Shown one piece after another: positions 7,520 to 15,808 of a DNA stretch of 64,000 nt. This DNA is from Salicibibacter cibi (GTDB lineage Bacteria > Bacillota > Bacilli > Bacillales > Marinococcaceae): NCBI RefSeq assembly GCF_016495865.1, contig NZ_CP054706.1:1674001-1738000 (forward strand), read 5' to 3'. Each line of letters opens with the position of its first letter. Within the stretch, counting starts at the first letter, position 1. The notes beneath the pieces are model-generated. The model worked only from the letters and a program-made list of their open reading frames with translations, was not told where the DNA came from and made no database searches. The translations under genes were made by a program, and so were the position numbers.

Positions 7520-8671
7520 ATGAAAATTACCGGAATTGAACCGACCCCGAGTCCCAACACGATGAAACTAACGTTAGACGAACATTTGCCTGGAGGCAAA
7601 AGCGGCAATTACACGAAAGACGATAAAGAGGATGCGCCTCTGCAAATTCAACAATTGTTTGAGGTTGAGGGCATTAAAGGTGTCTATCATGTCGCTGATT
7701 TTATTGCTTTGGAACGGGAACCGAAAGCGAGTTGGGAACTTGTGCTTGCGGAAGCGAGGAAAGTATTCGGAGAAGAAGGCGCCGAGACTGCTGAAGCATC
7801 TGTTGCCGGCGGCGACCATTTCGGTGAAATCCAAATTCAAGTGCAAACATTCAAAAGCATTCCCATGCAAATAAAAGTGTTGACGGCAGAAGAAGAAAAG
7901 CGAGTGGGATTGCCCTCCCGATTCACGGAAGCTGCATTCGCGGCTGCCGGTGAACAGGAAAACATCGTTTTTGAACGGAAATGGGAAGAGCGAAGCGCCC
8001 GCTATGGAAATGACTTGGAGGCAATTGGAAATGAAGTGGCCGAAGAGATCGCGGCGGCTTATAGCCAGGAAAGGCTCGATCAGCTCGTGCAATGGGGAAA
8101 TCTTGATCAAGAAGATCCTGCGGAGCGCCCACAACCGTTGAAAGTAACGAAAGAAATGCTGCAAGACCCTGATTGGAAAAATCGCTTTGCAGCCTTGGAT
8201 CAAATGGATCCCGGCGAAGAAGATCTTCCCGTACTGGATATGGCACTGGATGATCAAAAACAATCGGTGCGGAGGCTCGCCACGACGTTGATTGGCATGA
8301 TTGAAACGAATGCAACGCTCCCTTATCTTTATAAGGCACTCAAAGACAAATCGGTAACCGTGCGGCGTACAGCCGGAGATGCCCTTTCCGATCTGGGGGA
8401 CCCTGAAGCGATGGACGCGGTTATTGAAAGTCTGCGAGACAAAAGCAAACTCGTGCGTTGGAGAGCAGCCATGTTTCTTTATGAAGTCGGGGATGAACGG
8501 GCGATTGCTCCTTTAAAGGAAGCGATCGGCGACCCAGAATTTGAAGTTGACATGCAAATGCAGATGGCACTCGAGCGCATTGAAGGCGGGGAAGAAGCAA
8601 AAGGCTCCGTATGGAAACAAATGACTGAATCCGTACGGGCCGATCGAAAAGAAAAGGATGGACTGCGATGA
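7520..8671 (+). CDS. conserved virulence factor C-like protein (Nfu N-domain plus HEAT repeats)
   Basis: A 383-residue protein. The first 90 residues have the NifU/Nfu N-terminal layout (ITGIEPTPSPNTMKLTL; IKGVYHVADFIALER). The middle holds VLTAEEEKRVGLPSRFTEA and RYGNDLEAIGNEVAEEI. The last 160 residues are four to five HEAT-like helical repeats (LDMALDDQKQSVRRLATTL; LYKALKDKSVTVRRTAGDA; VIESLRDKSKLVRWRAAMF). This order is that of B. subtilis YpgR and staphylococcal CvfC, which affects virulence gene expression by an unknown route. It is translationally coupled to the next small gene by an ATGA overlap at 8668-8671, which suggests joint function. Confidence 0.82.
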   Translation: MKITGIEPTPSPNTMKLTLDEHLPGGKSGNYTKDDKEDAPLQIQQLFEVEGIKGVYHVADFIALEREPKASWELVLAEARKVFGEEGAETAEASVAGGDHFGEIQIQVQTFKSIPMQIKVLTAEEEKRVGLPSRFTEAAFAAAGEQENIVFERKWEERSARYGNDLEAIGNEVAEEIAAAYSQERLDQLVQWGNLDQEDPAERPQPLKVTKEMLQDPDWKNRFAALDQMDPGEEDLPVLDMALDDQKQSVRRLATTLIGMIETNATLPYLYKALKDKSVTVRRTAGDALSDLGDPEAMDAVIESLRDKSKLVRWRAAMFLYEVGDERAIAPLKEAIGDPEFEVDMQMQMALERIEGGEEAKGSVWKQMTESVRADRKEKDGLR

Positions 8672-8880
8672 CGAGGGAAGAACTCATACAAGCGTTGGAA
8701 TCAAAAGGATTGGACGAAGTTTTGGAGTTAATCGAGGAAGCCGATAATGGGGAGATGGATGAGCTCGAACTTCTTCCTTCATTAGGGCTGTTACAAGATC
8801 AACAATTAAACGACGCCGTCCTTGAGTACCTTAAGGGCAAAGGGGTCACCATTGTAGATGCCGACGAAACGGATGGGTAG
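8668..8880 (+). CDS. small protein resembling sigma-70 region 1.1
   Basis: A 70-residue acidic protein whose second half (GEMDELELLPSLGLLQ, then DAVLEYLKGKGVTIVDADE) follows the pattern of sigma-70 region 1.1: G-x-(L/M)-T/D-x-(D/E)-E at the turn, then a helix leading to L-x-x-x-G-I-x-I-V-D-x-D-E. In primary sigma factors this domain blocks free sigma from binding DNA. No other sigma region follows: the frame ends at 8880. It overlaps the CvfC-like gene by four bases (ATGA), so the two are co-translated. Family assignment is by eye and would need a profile search. Sequestering or mimicking part of the transcription machinery is speculation. Confidence 0.65.
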   Translation: MTREELIQALESKGLDEVLELIEEADNGEMDELELLPSLGLLQDQQLNDAVLEYLKGKGVTIVDADETDG

Positions 8881-9023
8881 ACGCTAAGGCAATGCGTGGC
8901 CATATTTTGTCCTCGGAACCGTTTCGTTCTGTTGGCCCATTATGGTGTGAGCATTTCGTTGACGCATGTATTAAAACAAGTGCAACGTGTTAATTGAAGC
9001 AGCTGAAAAAAGGAGATAACATA

Positions 9024-9503
9024 ATGAGGGAAGCACCTGCAAAGCGTCTTTCCAAAAAAGCACTTCCCGTTTGGCGGATCACCGGGTTTTTGGAAAGCTT
9101 GTTTTATTTAATTTTTCCGGTTGGATACGGAATTGTTTTGGTTTTGTTTGATTGGCCGCTATGGATTTTATACGTGTTGATCCTTATGTGGATAGCGGTT
9201 GCCTTATTGCAAAGCCTGCTCGTACCGGCCATTCGTTGGCGACGATGGCGTTATGAGGTATATGAAGAAGAAATTGATTTGCAATACGGGGTGTTCATTA
9301 TTCGCCGGACGTTGATTCCTATGATTCGGGTTCAACATGTAGATACGGAACATGGACCCATATATCGCCATTATAAACTCGCAGCTGTATCTATATCGAC
9401 GGCCGCCACCGTCCATCAAATACCGGCGCTCACGGAAGAAACAGCTTCCGATCTCCGCGATCAGATTGCCGTATTCGCGCAAACGGCTGATGAAGATGAA
9501 TGA
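9024..9503 (+). CDS. ydbS: PH domain-containing membrane protein YdbS-like
   Basis: A 159-residue protein with two adjacent hydrophobic spans (about residues 20-60: FLESLFYLIFPVGYGIVLVLF and PLWILYVLILMWIAV) followed by a bacterial PH (bPH2/DUF304) domain: RYEVYEEEIDLQYGVFIIRRTLIPMIRVQHVDTEHGP, a variant of the family's YRLTDERLIVRRGVL pattern. The start at 9024 is used because AAAGGAGATAAC lies just before it; an upstream in-frame start at 8994 lacks a site. It overlaps ydbT. In B. subtilis the YdbS/YdbT pair acts at the membrane and is linked to resistance to antimicrobial compounds; the exact role here is unproven. Confidence 0.82.
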   Translation: MREAPAKRLSKKALPVWRITGFLESLFYLIFPVGYGIVLVLFDWPLWILYVLILMWIAVALLQSLLVPAIRWRRWRYEVYEEEIDLQYGVFIIRRTLIPMIRVQHVDTEHGPIYRHYKLAAVSISTAATVHQIPALTEETASDLRDQIAVFAQTADEDE

Positions 9504-11007
9504 GGGGAAGCGCCTACATGGCGCCACTGTTGTCATTATGTTACTCACCCGCCTCAAGGATTTCATCATCCCGATCATCTTCGTCTTTTTCGTAGGCGCA
9601 ACCGGTGGGGGAATTGGCCTGTTTGCGACGGTTGCCCTTCCGCTTTTGTTCATTTTTTCCGCTGTTTACAGTTTATTATATTGGTTGACGTATTGGTATC
9701 GCGTTGAGGATCAGGAACTTCACGTTAAACAAGGGATCTTCGTCAAAAAGCATCGGTATATCCAAAGGAAACGTGTCCAAAGCTTTGATATGTCCGCGGG
9801 TATTTTGCAGCGAATGTTTGGATTGGTGAAAGTTCAAATTGAAACCGCGGGTGGAGGAAGTGAGCCGGATGTGCATCTGATTGCTCTCGATCGCGCGGAA
9901 GCTGAGCGCTTAAGGCAAACGCTCTTGGCAAACCCGGAAGTAACCGCTGAAGATGGAGAAGTTGAGCCTGCGGAAATGACGGAATGGGAAGAACCTGAAA
10001 CAATTGAACCGGAGATCGAAGCATCATGGAGCTTAGGGTTTAAGCATTTGCTGTTTGCCGGGATGACTTCCGGCGGGGTAGGACTTGTCCTCTCAGCTGT
10101 TTTGGCGCTGTTTTCCCAAGTGGATGTATTGTTGCCTGATGCTTTTTATGAAACAACCGTCGGCTTTTTCCTGTCGTCAACGATCGCGTTTTTATTGTTC
10201 GCCGTATTTTTGATTGCCTTTTTTGCATGGTTGATTTCCATAGTCATCACCATCGTGAAATACGGACAATTTACTGTCATTAAGCGCGGCAATGATCTTG
10301 TGATTTCCCGAGGGTTACTGGAAAGAAAACAATTGACGTTAAACGTTCACCGTATTACTGCCGTACGCTTTGTAACGGGAATTTTACGACAACCGTTCGG
10401 ATTTACAACGATCTATGTGGAAAGCAAAGGGGGCGGACGCGCGGACGAACAACAATCAACCATTCTCGTTCCGCTCGTAAACCGAAGAATGGCCAACGAT
10501 GTGTTAGGGAAATTTTTGCCGGAATTTGTCGTCGAAGATGAAGTTGGGATCAAACCGTTACCAAGAAGGGCCTTGATTCGCTATATGATTCGTGCGGTCG
10601 TTCCGATTTTGGTCGTAGCCGTCCCGCTAAGCTTTGTGTTGCCGTTTGGCGCCTATGCATTACTGTTCGTCCTTCTCGGGATTTTTCTTGGTTGGGCAAG
10701 GCATCGAAATGGCGGTTTCAATGTCAGCGGAAATTATCTTATTTTGCAATGGCGGTTATTTAATTTAAATCGAGCGGTAATCCCCCGAAAACGCATTCAG
10801 GCGGCGGATGTTACGCAGTCGCCGCTGCAAAGGTGGCGCAGGTTGTCCACGTATTCCGTGTCCATTTTATCGAGTATGTCCGGAAAAAGCTTTGAAATCC
10901 GTGATATTACGGCCGGTAGGGGAGAAGATCTTCTTGCTTGGTATTCCAAAGAAGGGGTTACCCCTGAATTTTCACGAGAAGGAGAAAAAGAAAAATCTCT
11001 GATATAA
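9496..11007 (+). CDS. ydbT: PH domain-containing membrane protein YdbT-like
   Basis: About 503 residues with three bPH2 (DUF304) domains, each preceded by hydrophobic pairs. Repeats are visible at YRVEDQELHVKQGIFVKKHRYIQRKRVQSFD, FTVIKRGNDLVISRGLLERKQ and WARHRNGGFNVSGNYLILQWRL (the last more diverged). Membrane spans lie near residues 15-60, 175-260 and 355-400. Start 9496 (MNEGKRLHG) is preferred because RLH and the following span match the family N-terminus; 9490 is an alternative. Either overlaps the ydbS stop, so translation is coupled. The stop at 11005 is followed within seven bases by an ISL3-like repeat carrying a nested MITE. Confidence 0.82.
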   Translation: MNEGKRLHGATVVIMLLTRLKDFIIPIIFVFFVGATGGGIGLFATVALPLLFIFSAVYSLLYWLTYWYRVEDQELHVKQGIFVKKHRYIQRKRVQSFDMSAGILQRMFGLVKVQIETAGGGSEPDVHLIALDRAEAERLRQTLLANPEVTAEDGEVEPAEMTEWEEPETIEPEIEASWSLGFKHLLFAGMTSGGVGLVLSAVLALFSQVDVLLPDAFYETTVGFFLSSTIAFLLFAVFLIAFFAWLISIVITIVKYGQFTVIKRGNDLVISRGLLERKQLTLNVHRITAVRFVTGILRQPFGFTTIYVESKGGGRADEQQSTILVPLVNRRMANDVLGKFLPEFVVEDEVGIKPLPRRALIRYMIRAVVPILVVAVPLSFVLPFGAYALLFVLLGIFLGWARHRNGGFNVSGNYLILQWRLFNLNRAVIPRKRIQAADVTQSPLQRWRRLSTYSVSILSSMSGKSFEIRDITAGRGEDLLAWYSKEGVTPEFSREGEKEKSLI

Positions 11008-11013
11008 ACGTTT

Positions 11014-11466
11014 GGGTAACACCAAAATCAATGGTTGAAATATATGAGAGAATGTGGTGAGAATAACTAGCTAGGGACTGCTGAATAACGGAAAAAGACT
11101 GGCCCATAAGCATTTTCCGTTGGCGTTGCCAAAACTGGATGCAAGGAAATCCATCCTATAAGCAAAAAACCCTTGCACTTCTGGCAACGTACGGAGGGAC
11201 GGTGCTGCAATGGCGAGACTCCAGCGGAAAAACGGACGCGTCAAGCCCCCGCAGCGCCGGTTTTGCGCGAGGAGGCTTGACCGTTCGTCCGCGGAAAGCG
11301 AAGCCATGGAAGCGACATCCCGGCTTCAGCTGATAGCTGAAAGTTGTTCAGCAATCCCTAGCTAGCGGAGGAACACGGAGACTGTGGGAAAACGCAGTGT
11401 TTTTCCGCAGCGGTTGCCTTTATCAAACGATCTATAGTTTGTCAACTATAGATTTCGTGAAGAGCC
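11014..11466. mobile_element. repeat family B copy 1 (ISL3-like ends), split by a MITE
   Basis: The ends are GGGTAACACCAAAATCAATGG on the left and TATAGATTTCGTGAAGAGCC on the right; read inward, the right end is GGCTCTTC-ACGAAATCTATA, the look of ISL3-family termini. The flanking 8-mers AAACGTTT and AAAAGGTT agree at six of eight positions, consistent with an old 8-bp target duplication. Removing the family A insertion and its duplicated AGCTA leaves about 162 bp, shorter than copy 2. No coding capacity. Confidence 0.7.
11074..11359 (+). mobile_element. MITE family A, copy 1
   Basis: A 286-bp element starting GGGACTGCTGAATAACGG and ending GTTCAGCAATCCCT, which are imperfect inverted repeats. 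It is flanked by direct repeats AGCTA (11069-11073 and 11360-11364). It has no coding capacity. It lies inside repeat family B copy 1. Confidence 0.85.
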
Positions 11467-11509
11467 AAAAGGTTCACAAAAAAGTTATGATCGGAAGTTC
11501 CGCCATCGT

Positions 11510-11548
11510 AAAATGGCTTTCGCAAAAACTTTGCGAAAGCCATTTTTT
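11510..11548. terminator. bidirectional intrinsic terminator
   Basis: A 16-17-bp stem (AAAATGGCTTTCGCAAA / TTTGCGAAAGCCATTTT) with a three-base loop and T-rich tails on both strands. It separates the ydbT side from the convergent minus-strand gene ending at 11550. Confidence 0.85.
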
Positions 11549-11549
11549 A

Positions 11550-12509
11550 TCATTTAGATGTTTGCATGTTCGAATACGTGATGACTTGGCGTTCATTGCG
11601 CTCGGATGTGCACTCAAAACGGTCGTAAATATAGTCGTCACGATCGCTATGGAGAACCCGTTCAAATCGGTGTTGGATCGTGAGAAACGTATCATTTTTT
11701 TGGAATGTCATAAAGTTAACGCCTTGAAAATGTTGATCCTCTTCCGATTGCAGCAATTGGCGTAACAAAGTGTTGTGGCATTGGACCATATGTTTGCGTT
11801 GAAAGCCGTAATAGTGCAACAACCGTGCCAATGATTCCTTAGAAGGAGATTCCAATTCATTGAGGAGGATTTGAAATGGTTCGAACTGTTCTTTGTGAAT
11901 ACGGATCATGTCTTTCGTTTGTAGACGGACTTTTCGCCCTGTGGCCGTTTTAAATGCCCACTGGCGATCATGGGCAATTTTGGTCCATTGATTTTGGGCG
12001 GGATCAAACCAATCCATTTCAAATGGACAGCCTTCCAGTAGCATTTTTTCGTTTTGTGATTGCTCCTTTAAAACGACTTCTCCGTGTTCCTCTGTTAGAT
12101 GAAAATATAAGTACGGATCTTCCGCCTTTCCGCGTTTATTTCCCAGTTCGAGTCGCATGTCCCGTAATTGTTGCCGTTCTTCTTCAAGTTCATAGATGGA
12201 AGTATTTGTTTCTTTTTCCAGTGCCCGAATCGCATATAAAAGGGAAGCGCGGTAAGACCGTGTGAATGTACCTGAATAAGGCTTTATTTTTGTGCCGGAG
12301 AGCTTCACTTCTTCCCATTCTCCATATGGAAGGTGAGAGGCAATATGTGCGGTTTTCACGGAGTGAATGCCGGTCATCCGCACCGTGCCTTGCCACGTTT
12401 TGTTGTCCGGTGCATCAATCGCCAGTAATTTTCCATAATAAACACAGTCCGGGTGGGCGTTCACCAAAACGGTAGATCCTTTATGTTCCATTGCTTCTTT
12501 TCGGTTCAT
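11550..12509 (-). CDS. DUF2777-like protein, uncharacterised
   Basis: About 319 residues, soluble. The start (MNRKEAMEHKGSTVLVN) is chosen because GAGGG lies eight bases upstream; the longer frame has no site. The N-terminus looks like a small beta domain (VYYGKLLAIDAP; TGTVRMTGIH-type strands), then a coiled-coil helix (about 95-130), then LLEGCPFEMDWFD and a C-terminal part with CHNTLLRQLL and GVNFMTFQ. I associate this layout with DUF2777 of Bacillus, from memory only; the function is unknown. It is the last gene of a minus-strand group with the MBL hydrolase, 80 bases downstream of it, and ends in a strong terminator. Confidence 0.6.
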   Translation of the reverse strand: MNRKEAMEHKGSTVLVNAHPDCVYYGKLLAIDAPDNKTWQGTVRMTGIHSVKTAHIASHLPYGEWEEVKLSGTKIKPYSGTFTRSYRASLLYAIRALEKETNTSIYELEEERQQLRDMRLELGNKRGKAEDPYLYFHLTEEHGEVVLKEQSQNEKMLLEGCPFEMDWFDPAQNQWTKIAHDRQWAFKTATGRKVRLQTKDMIRIHKEQFEPFQILLNELESPSKESLARLLHYYGFQRKHMVQCHNTLLRQLLQSEEDQHFQGVNFMTFQKNDTFLTIQHRFERVLHSDRDDYIYDRFECTSERNERQVITYSNMQTSK

Positions 12510-12589
12510 AGAGAAACCCTCACTTTTCACAAATAACCTGCCTGCTATTATATAGGGATCGGCAAAAATCAGCAATCAAGGGGCATTTC

Positions 12590-13525
12590 TCACAGTCTCC
12601 CTTTTTCATATGCTTGGTACAACCCGAGGGAGGAAATGTGACTGTCCATTTTTATCGCTTCCCAAGCAGGGTTTTTCTCGTCTAAGCCTTTGTATACGTC
12701 ATACACGGATTGATATAACCGCTGGCTTAATATTCCGCTTCCACCTTCTTCAGCAGCGACTTCTTTTGTAATACTTATCCATTTTTCCAGCCATTTGGAA
12801 GTGGATTGGAAAATGTCGGCGATATTTCCGCTTCCTCCAAAATGGCCGAAATAAATCGTTGCCGGTTGTAATGATTCAATCCGCTTCCAGGATTCTTTCA
12901 TGCTTGGCGCATCAAATTGCGGCGGGGAAGTGGAAGGCAACACGAGTGGTTTTTCATGACGAAAGCCTCGATAAAGAATCCCGACGGTGTCACCGGTAAA
13001 AAGTGCATTCGTGTGTTCGTCAAGAATGGACATATGGTGGAACGCGTGCCCGGGAGTATCAAAGAACGCCAGTGTGTGGTTTTCACCAATCTGTAAGCGA
13101 TCTCCATCTTCACATATGTTTGTTCGTTCCTCGGGGATAGGGATAACAGGATCGAATAGATCATGAAAACTAGAGCCATACACGACCTTTGCCCCTTTGA
13201 CAAGCTTTTCGGGATCGACAAGATGTTTCTTGCCCGAAGGGTGGACGTGAACGGTGGCATGGGGGGTATCTTTCAGCAATTGCCCACAGCCGCCGGAATG
13301 ATCAAGGTGGATATGGGTGACGATAATATGGCGGATATCCTCGAGGCTTTTCCCGAGTTGTTCCAATCCGGCTTTGATTTGCGGATACGAAAGACTAGGG
13401 CCGGTTTCTATGATCGTTAATTCTTCGGCATCGAGGACATAAATGCCGGTGCGTTCTGGTAAGTGAAGGTCAAGCCCGTCGATCATATACGTATCCGCAT
13501 CCAGTTGTTCCACCTTTGCTTCCAT
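12590..13525 (-). CDS. MBL fold metallo-hydrolase
   Basis: About 311 residues of the metallo-beta-lactamase superfamily. Seen: THIHLDHSGGCGQLL (HxHxDH metal motif, about residues 70-80), a following VHPSGKKHLVDP, DTPGHAFHHMS (third metal-site His), LFTGDTVG (bridging Asp) and YFGHFGG (final His). The C-terminal 100 residues are helical, as in the glyoxalase II-like/ComA-type branch that hydrolyses thioesters or lactones; the substrate is unknown. The start MEAKVEQLD follows AAAGGGG at a good distance; a longer start would overlap the upstream stop. It is 17 bases downstream of the unknown gene at 13543-14463, so they are likely co-transcribed. Confidence 0.83.
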   Translation of the reverse strand: MEAKVEQLDADTYMIDGLDLHLPERTGIYVLDAEELTIIETGPSLSYPQIKAGLEQLGKSLEDIRHIIVTHIHLDHSGGCGQLLKDTPHATVHVHPSGKKHLVDPEKLVKGAKVVYGSSFHDLFDPVIPIPEERTNICEDGDRLQIGENHTLAFFDTPGHAFHHMSILDEHTNALFTGDTVGILYRGFRHEKPLVLPSTSPPQFDAPSMKESWKRIESLQPATIYFGHFGGSGNIADIFQSTSKWLEKWISITKEVAAEEGGSGILSQRLYQSVYDVYKGLDEKNPAWEAIKMDSHISSLGLYQAYEKGRL

Positions 13526-13542
13526 GTGAACATGCCCCTTTC

Positions 13543-14463
13543 TCATTCGTTTTCTTTTGTATTTGGGTATCGTTTCTCGTTTAGTTTCAGCAAATATTCA
13601 AAGCGATCGGTCTTTGCGCGGTTTTCATGTTCTTGTAAACGTCGCAAGTTGACCTCCATTTTTGTCAATGCTTCGTATACACGGGTCATTTGTGTTGTTT
13701 GTGTCTCTTCATCCAACTTTCGATATGCTTCCAATAAATGAGGGATATCTTCATCGATCATTCGTTTGATTTGATATCGGTCTTCTACCGAAAGAAGATG
13801 AAGAGATGGGGTCAGCGTGGTTATTTCTTCCAAAAGTTGCGCGAGCCGATTGGAAAGTGCTTGCGGGAGCTCGGAATTTTGCCTGTATAATTCTCTTATC
13901 GCTTTTTCATAGCTTGATTGTTCCAATTGATCTTCATTGTTTGCAGAGACTTCCTCTCTTGTCAACGGTGTACTTAGCCCTGCCGTAGGCGCATGACCTT
14001 CGAGTGCTGCGTCCAACTGGATGAATTTTTCCATAATTCCTTGAAAAAAAGGAGACTTTTGGATGCTTCGTACGTGTGATTTTCCGTTTTTCATGTAATA
14101 GACGAGGCCTTCTTTTAACGGTTTTTTCTGGGCTTTATACGTTTGTTGACGGACAAATGTGATCACCACGCGCTTTTTTATGGCAGACGGGGACAAATGG
14201 GTATCAAAACTCATCAATTTTAATCGTTTTTGGCTCACTTTCAATTTTAATTTGAAAGTGCGGCCATTTTTTTTAAACATTTGCGTTCCTTTTACCGGTC
14301 CCTTTTCGAGGACGTGCGTGATAATTTTATCAATAACTGCCTCGCTTTCTTTAATGAGGGAGAGGCCGTTAGGATCGGAAAAAATATGATCATCCACGGA
14401 ACGCAGCCGTTCCGGCAGAAAAAATTCTTGCATCGATGTTGTGAGCCAATCTTTCACCACCAT
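13543..14463 (-). CDS. hypothetical protein in TelA operon
   Basis: About 306 residues, soluble and rich in Lys, Glu and Leu; no family recognised. The first 140 residues read as a mixed alpha/beta domain (FFLPERLRSVDDHIFSD; RTFKLKLKVSQKRLKLMSF; RVVITFVRQQTY). The rest is mostly helical with likely coiled coil (about 215-300). Several start codons overlap; ATG at 14463 is best spaced from AAAAGG. It begins 12 bases after the telA stop, so it is in one operon with it. Partnership with TelA, as XpaC partners it elsewhere, is inferred from position alone; the sequence does not look like XpaC. Confidence 0.6.
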   Translation of the reverse strand: MVVKDWLTTSMQEFFLPERLRSVDDHIFSDPNGLSLIKESEAVIDKIITHVLEKGPVKGTQMFKKNGRTFKLKLKVSQKRLKLMSFDTHLSPSAIKKRVVITFVRQQTYKAQKKPLKEGLVYYMKNGKSHVRSIQKSPFFQGIMEKFIQLDAALEGHAPTAGLSTPLTREEVSANNEDQLEQSSYEKAIRELYRQNSELPQALSNRLAQLLEEITTLTPSLHLLSVEDRYQIKRMIDEDIPHLLEAYRKLDEETQTTQMTRVYEALTKMEVNLRRLQEHENRAKTDRFEYLLKLNEKRYPNTKENE

Positions 14464-14475
14464 CATCACCTTTTG

Positions 14476-15540
14476 CTATTCAGGTAGTTTCTTTCGCACA
14501 TCTTCGTTTAACTTCTCAAGCTCGGCAATAAATGCTTTGCCCGATTTCACAATGCGTTCATTGGACTGTTCGGTTATATCAATCGCCGCTTGCACGTCTT
14601 CGTACGCCTCTCGGAACGATTCAATTGCGACCGCGGGTTCTTCAAGGGTTTTTAATGTTTCTTCGGTGTTGCTGCGCAACGTTTTTGCGTTGCTTAAAAT
14701 CATGTCTTCGGTCGCTTGATTGACATTTTGAACGGCATCAATGACATTCTTTTGATTGCCGAGGGCGAGTTGAATGGAAGCGGTCACGGTGATGACGTTT
14801 TTCGTCATTGTGATCGCGTTAAAAATGGCTTCCTCCAACTTTTCGTTGTTTTCTTTTATAAGATCGACGGAAGCGAGTGATTGTTGCAAGACCATGATCG
14901 CCTGGGACATGTTTTGGATGCGGGTGACGACTTTTTGCTGTCCTTTCTGCAAGGAGACGGGGTTATCGCGCCATTCTTCAGCCGTCATTTCCGCTTCCAG
15001 CATTTCATTTAATTGTTTGCCCGTTTCGATTTGTTGTTCAAGATTTTGAATGCGCTCGTTTGCGGTCTCGCGCAATTGATCGAGCATGAGGTTGTCGGCC
15101 TGCAATTTATCCTTGCCGGCGAGGAGGGACTCGATAATGTTTTCCACTTGTCCTTCGACCGTTTTATATTTTTTCGCATATTGCTCGACCGGATCTCTGC
15201 GAATCAACTTGTTTAATGTTTTTTGTAAGCGGCTTTCTTTTAAATGATCGGGTTCGAGGCTCGCCACTTTTTGGCGCAAGTCGTATAAACGATCCGGAAG
15301 TTCATTGTTTTTTTGTTCCAACATTTCCCCGACCGGCCGTTTTAATGCTTCCAACGATTCGCCGGCTTGCTTTTGTTCGTGTTCTCCCAGTCCGCCAAGC
15401 TCGTTCACCAGAGATGAGGCATCGTCGCTTTCTTTAAATTTTTCCATATAACCTTTAGCAGCTTCCTCTGCTTTTGACTGCGCTTCCTCAGGGAGCTGCG
15501 TTTCTATTTCTTCATTTTCCTGATTTTTTTCTTCGGACAT
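14476..15540 (-). CDS. toxic anion resistance protein TelA family (YaaN-like)
   Basis: A 354-residue helical cytoplasmic protein. The core pattern is that of TelA/YaaN: GGLGEHEQKQAGESLEALKRPVGE, RDPVEQYAKKYKTVEGQVENII, DNLMLDQL (the family's D-N-x-x-L), LNEMLEAEMTAEEWRDNP, and a C-terminal block with NALAL-type helices and SNEETLKTLEE-like SNTEETLKTLEEP. A very acidic, Gln/Glu-rich N-terminus of about 30 residues is an extra. The family is linked to tellurite and cell-envelope stress resistance, with an unclear mechanism. It is the first gene of the minus-strand group; the upstream region is shared, divergently, with gltB. Confidence 0.85.
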   Translation of the reverse strand: MSEEKNQENEEIETQLPEEAQSKAEEAAKGYMEKFKESDDASSLVNELGGLGEHEQKQAGESLEALKRPVGEMLEQKNNELPDRLYDLRQKVASLEPDHLKESRLQKTLNKLIRRDPVEQYAKKYKTVEGQVENIIESLLAGKDKLQADNLMLDQLRETANERIQNLEQQIETGKQLNEMLEAEMTAEEWRDNPVSLQKGQQKVVTRIQNMSQAIMVLQQSLASVDLIKENNEKLEEAIFNAITMTKNVITVTASIQLALGNQKNVIDAVQNVNQATEDMILSNAKTLRSNTEETLKTLEEPAVAIESFREAYEDVQAAIDITEQSNERIVKSGKAFIAELEKLNEDVRKKLPE

Positions 15541-15639
15541 GCATTGCTTCTCCCCTTTACGTGAAATATGCTACATCCATTGTATCATTTTAAGACGAAT
15601 TCGTCGTTACATACTCGTTTCATTACGATCCAACGACCG

Positions 15640-15682
15640 TATCGGAAAAACTGGAGAAAAAAATTTCCGATAAAATTTTTTC
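15640..15682 (+). promoter_or_regulatory. terminator-like hairpin upstream of gltB
   Basis: A perfect 9-bp stem TATCGGAAA / TTTCCGATA with a 15-base loop, followed by AAATTTTTT. It lies between divergent telA and gltB, 127 bases before the gltB start. It may be an attenuator in a gltB leader, or a terminator that insulates the two units. A possible -10 (TATAAAAT) lies downstream near 15719, so the leader status is open. Confidence 0.5.
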
Positions 15683-15808
15683 TGTAGTGGCCTTCCATTA
15701 AGCGCTTTCAGATTCTTTTATAAAATAAAAAAATATTGCCGAAGGTTCAGACAAGTGATAAACTCTTCCTTACCCAAAAATGGATCAATGGGAAGAGGTG
15801 AAAGGATC

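Noticed and set aside
15755..15808. Longer gltB N-terminus
   Set aside because: The propeptide of family members is about 20 residues and the best ribosome binding site precedes 15809.
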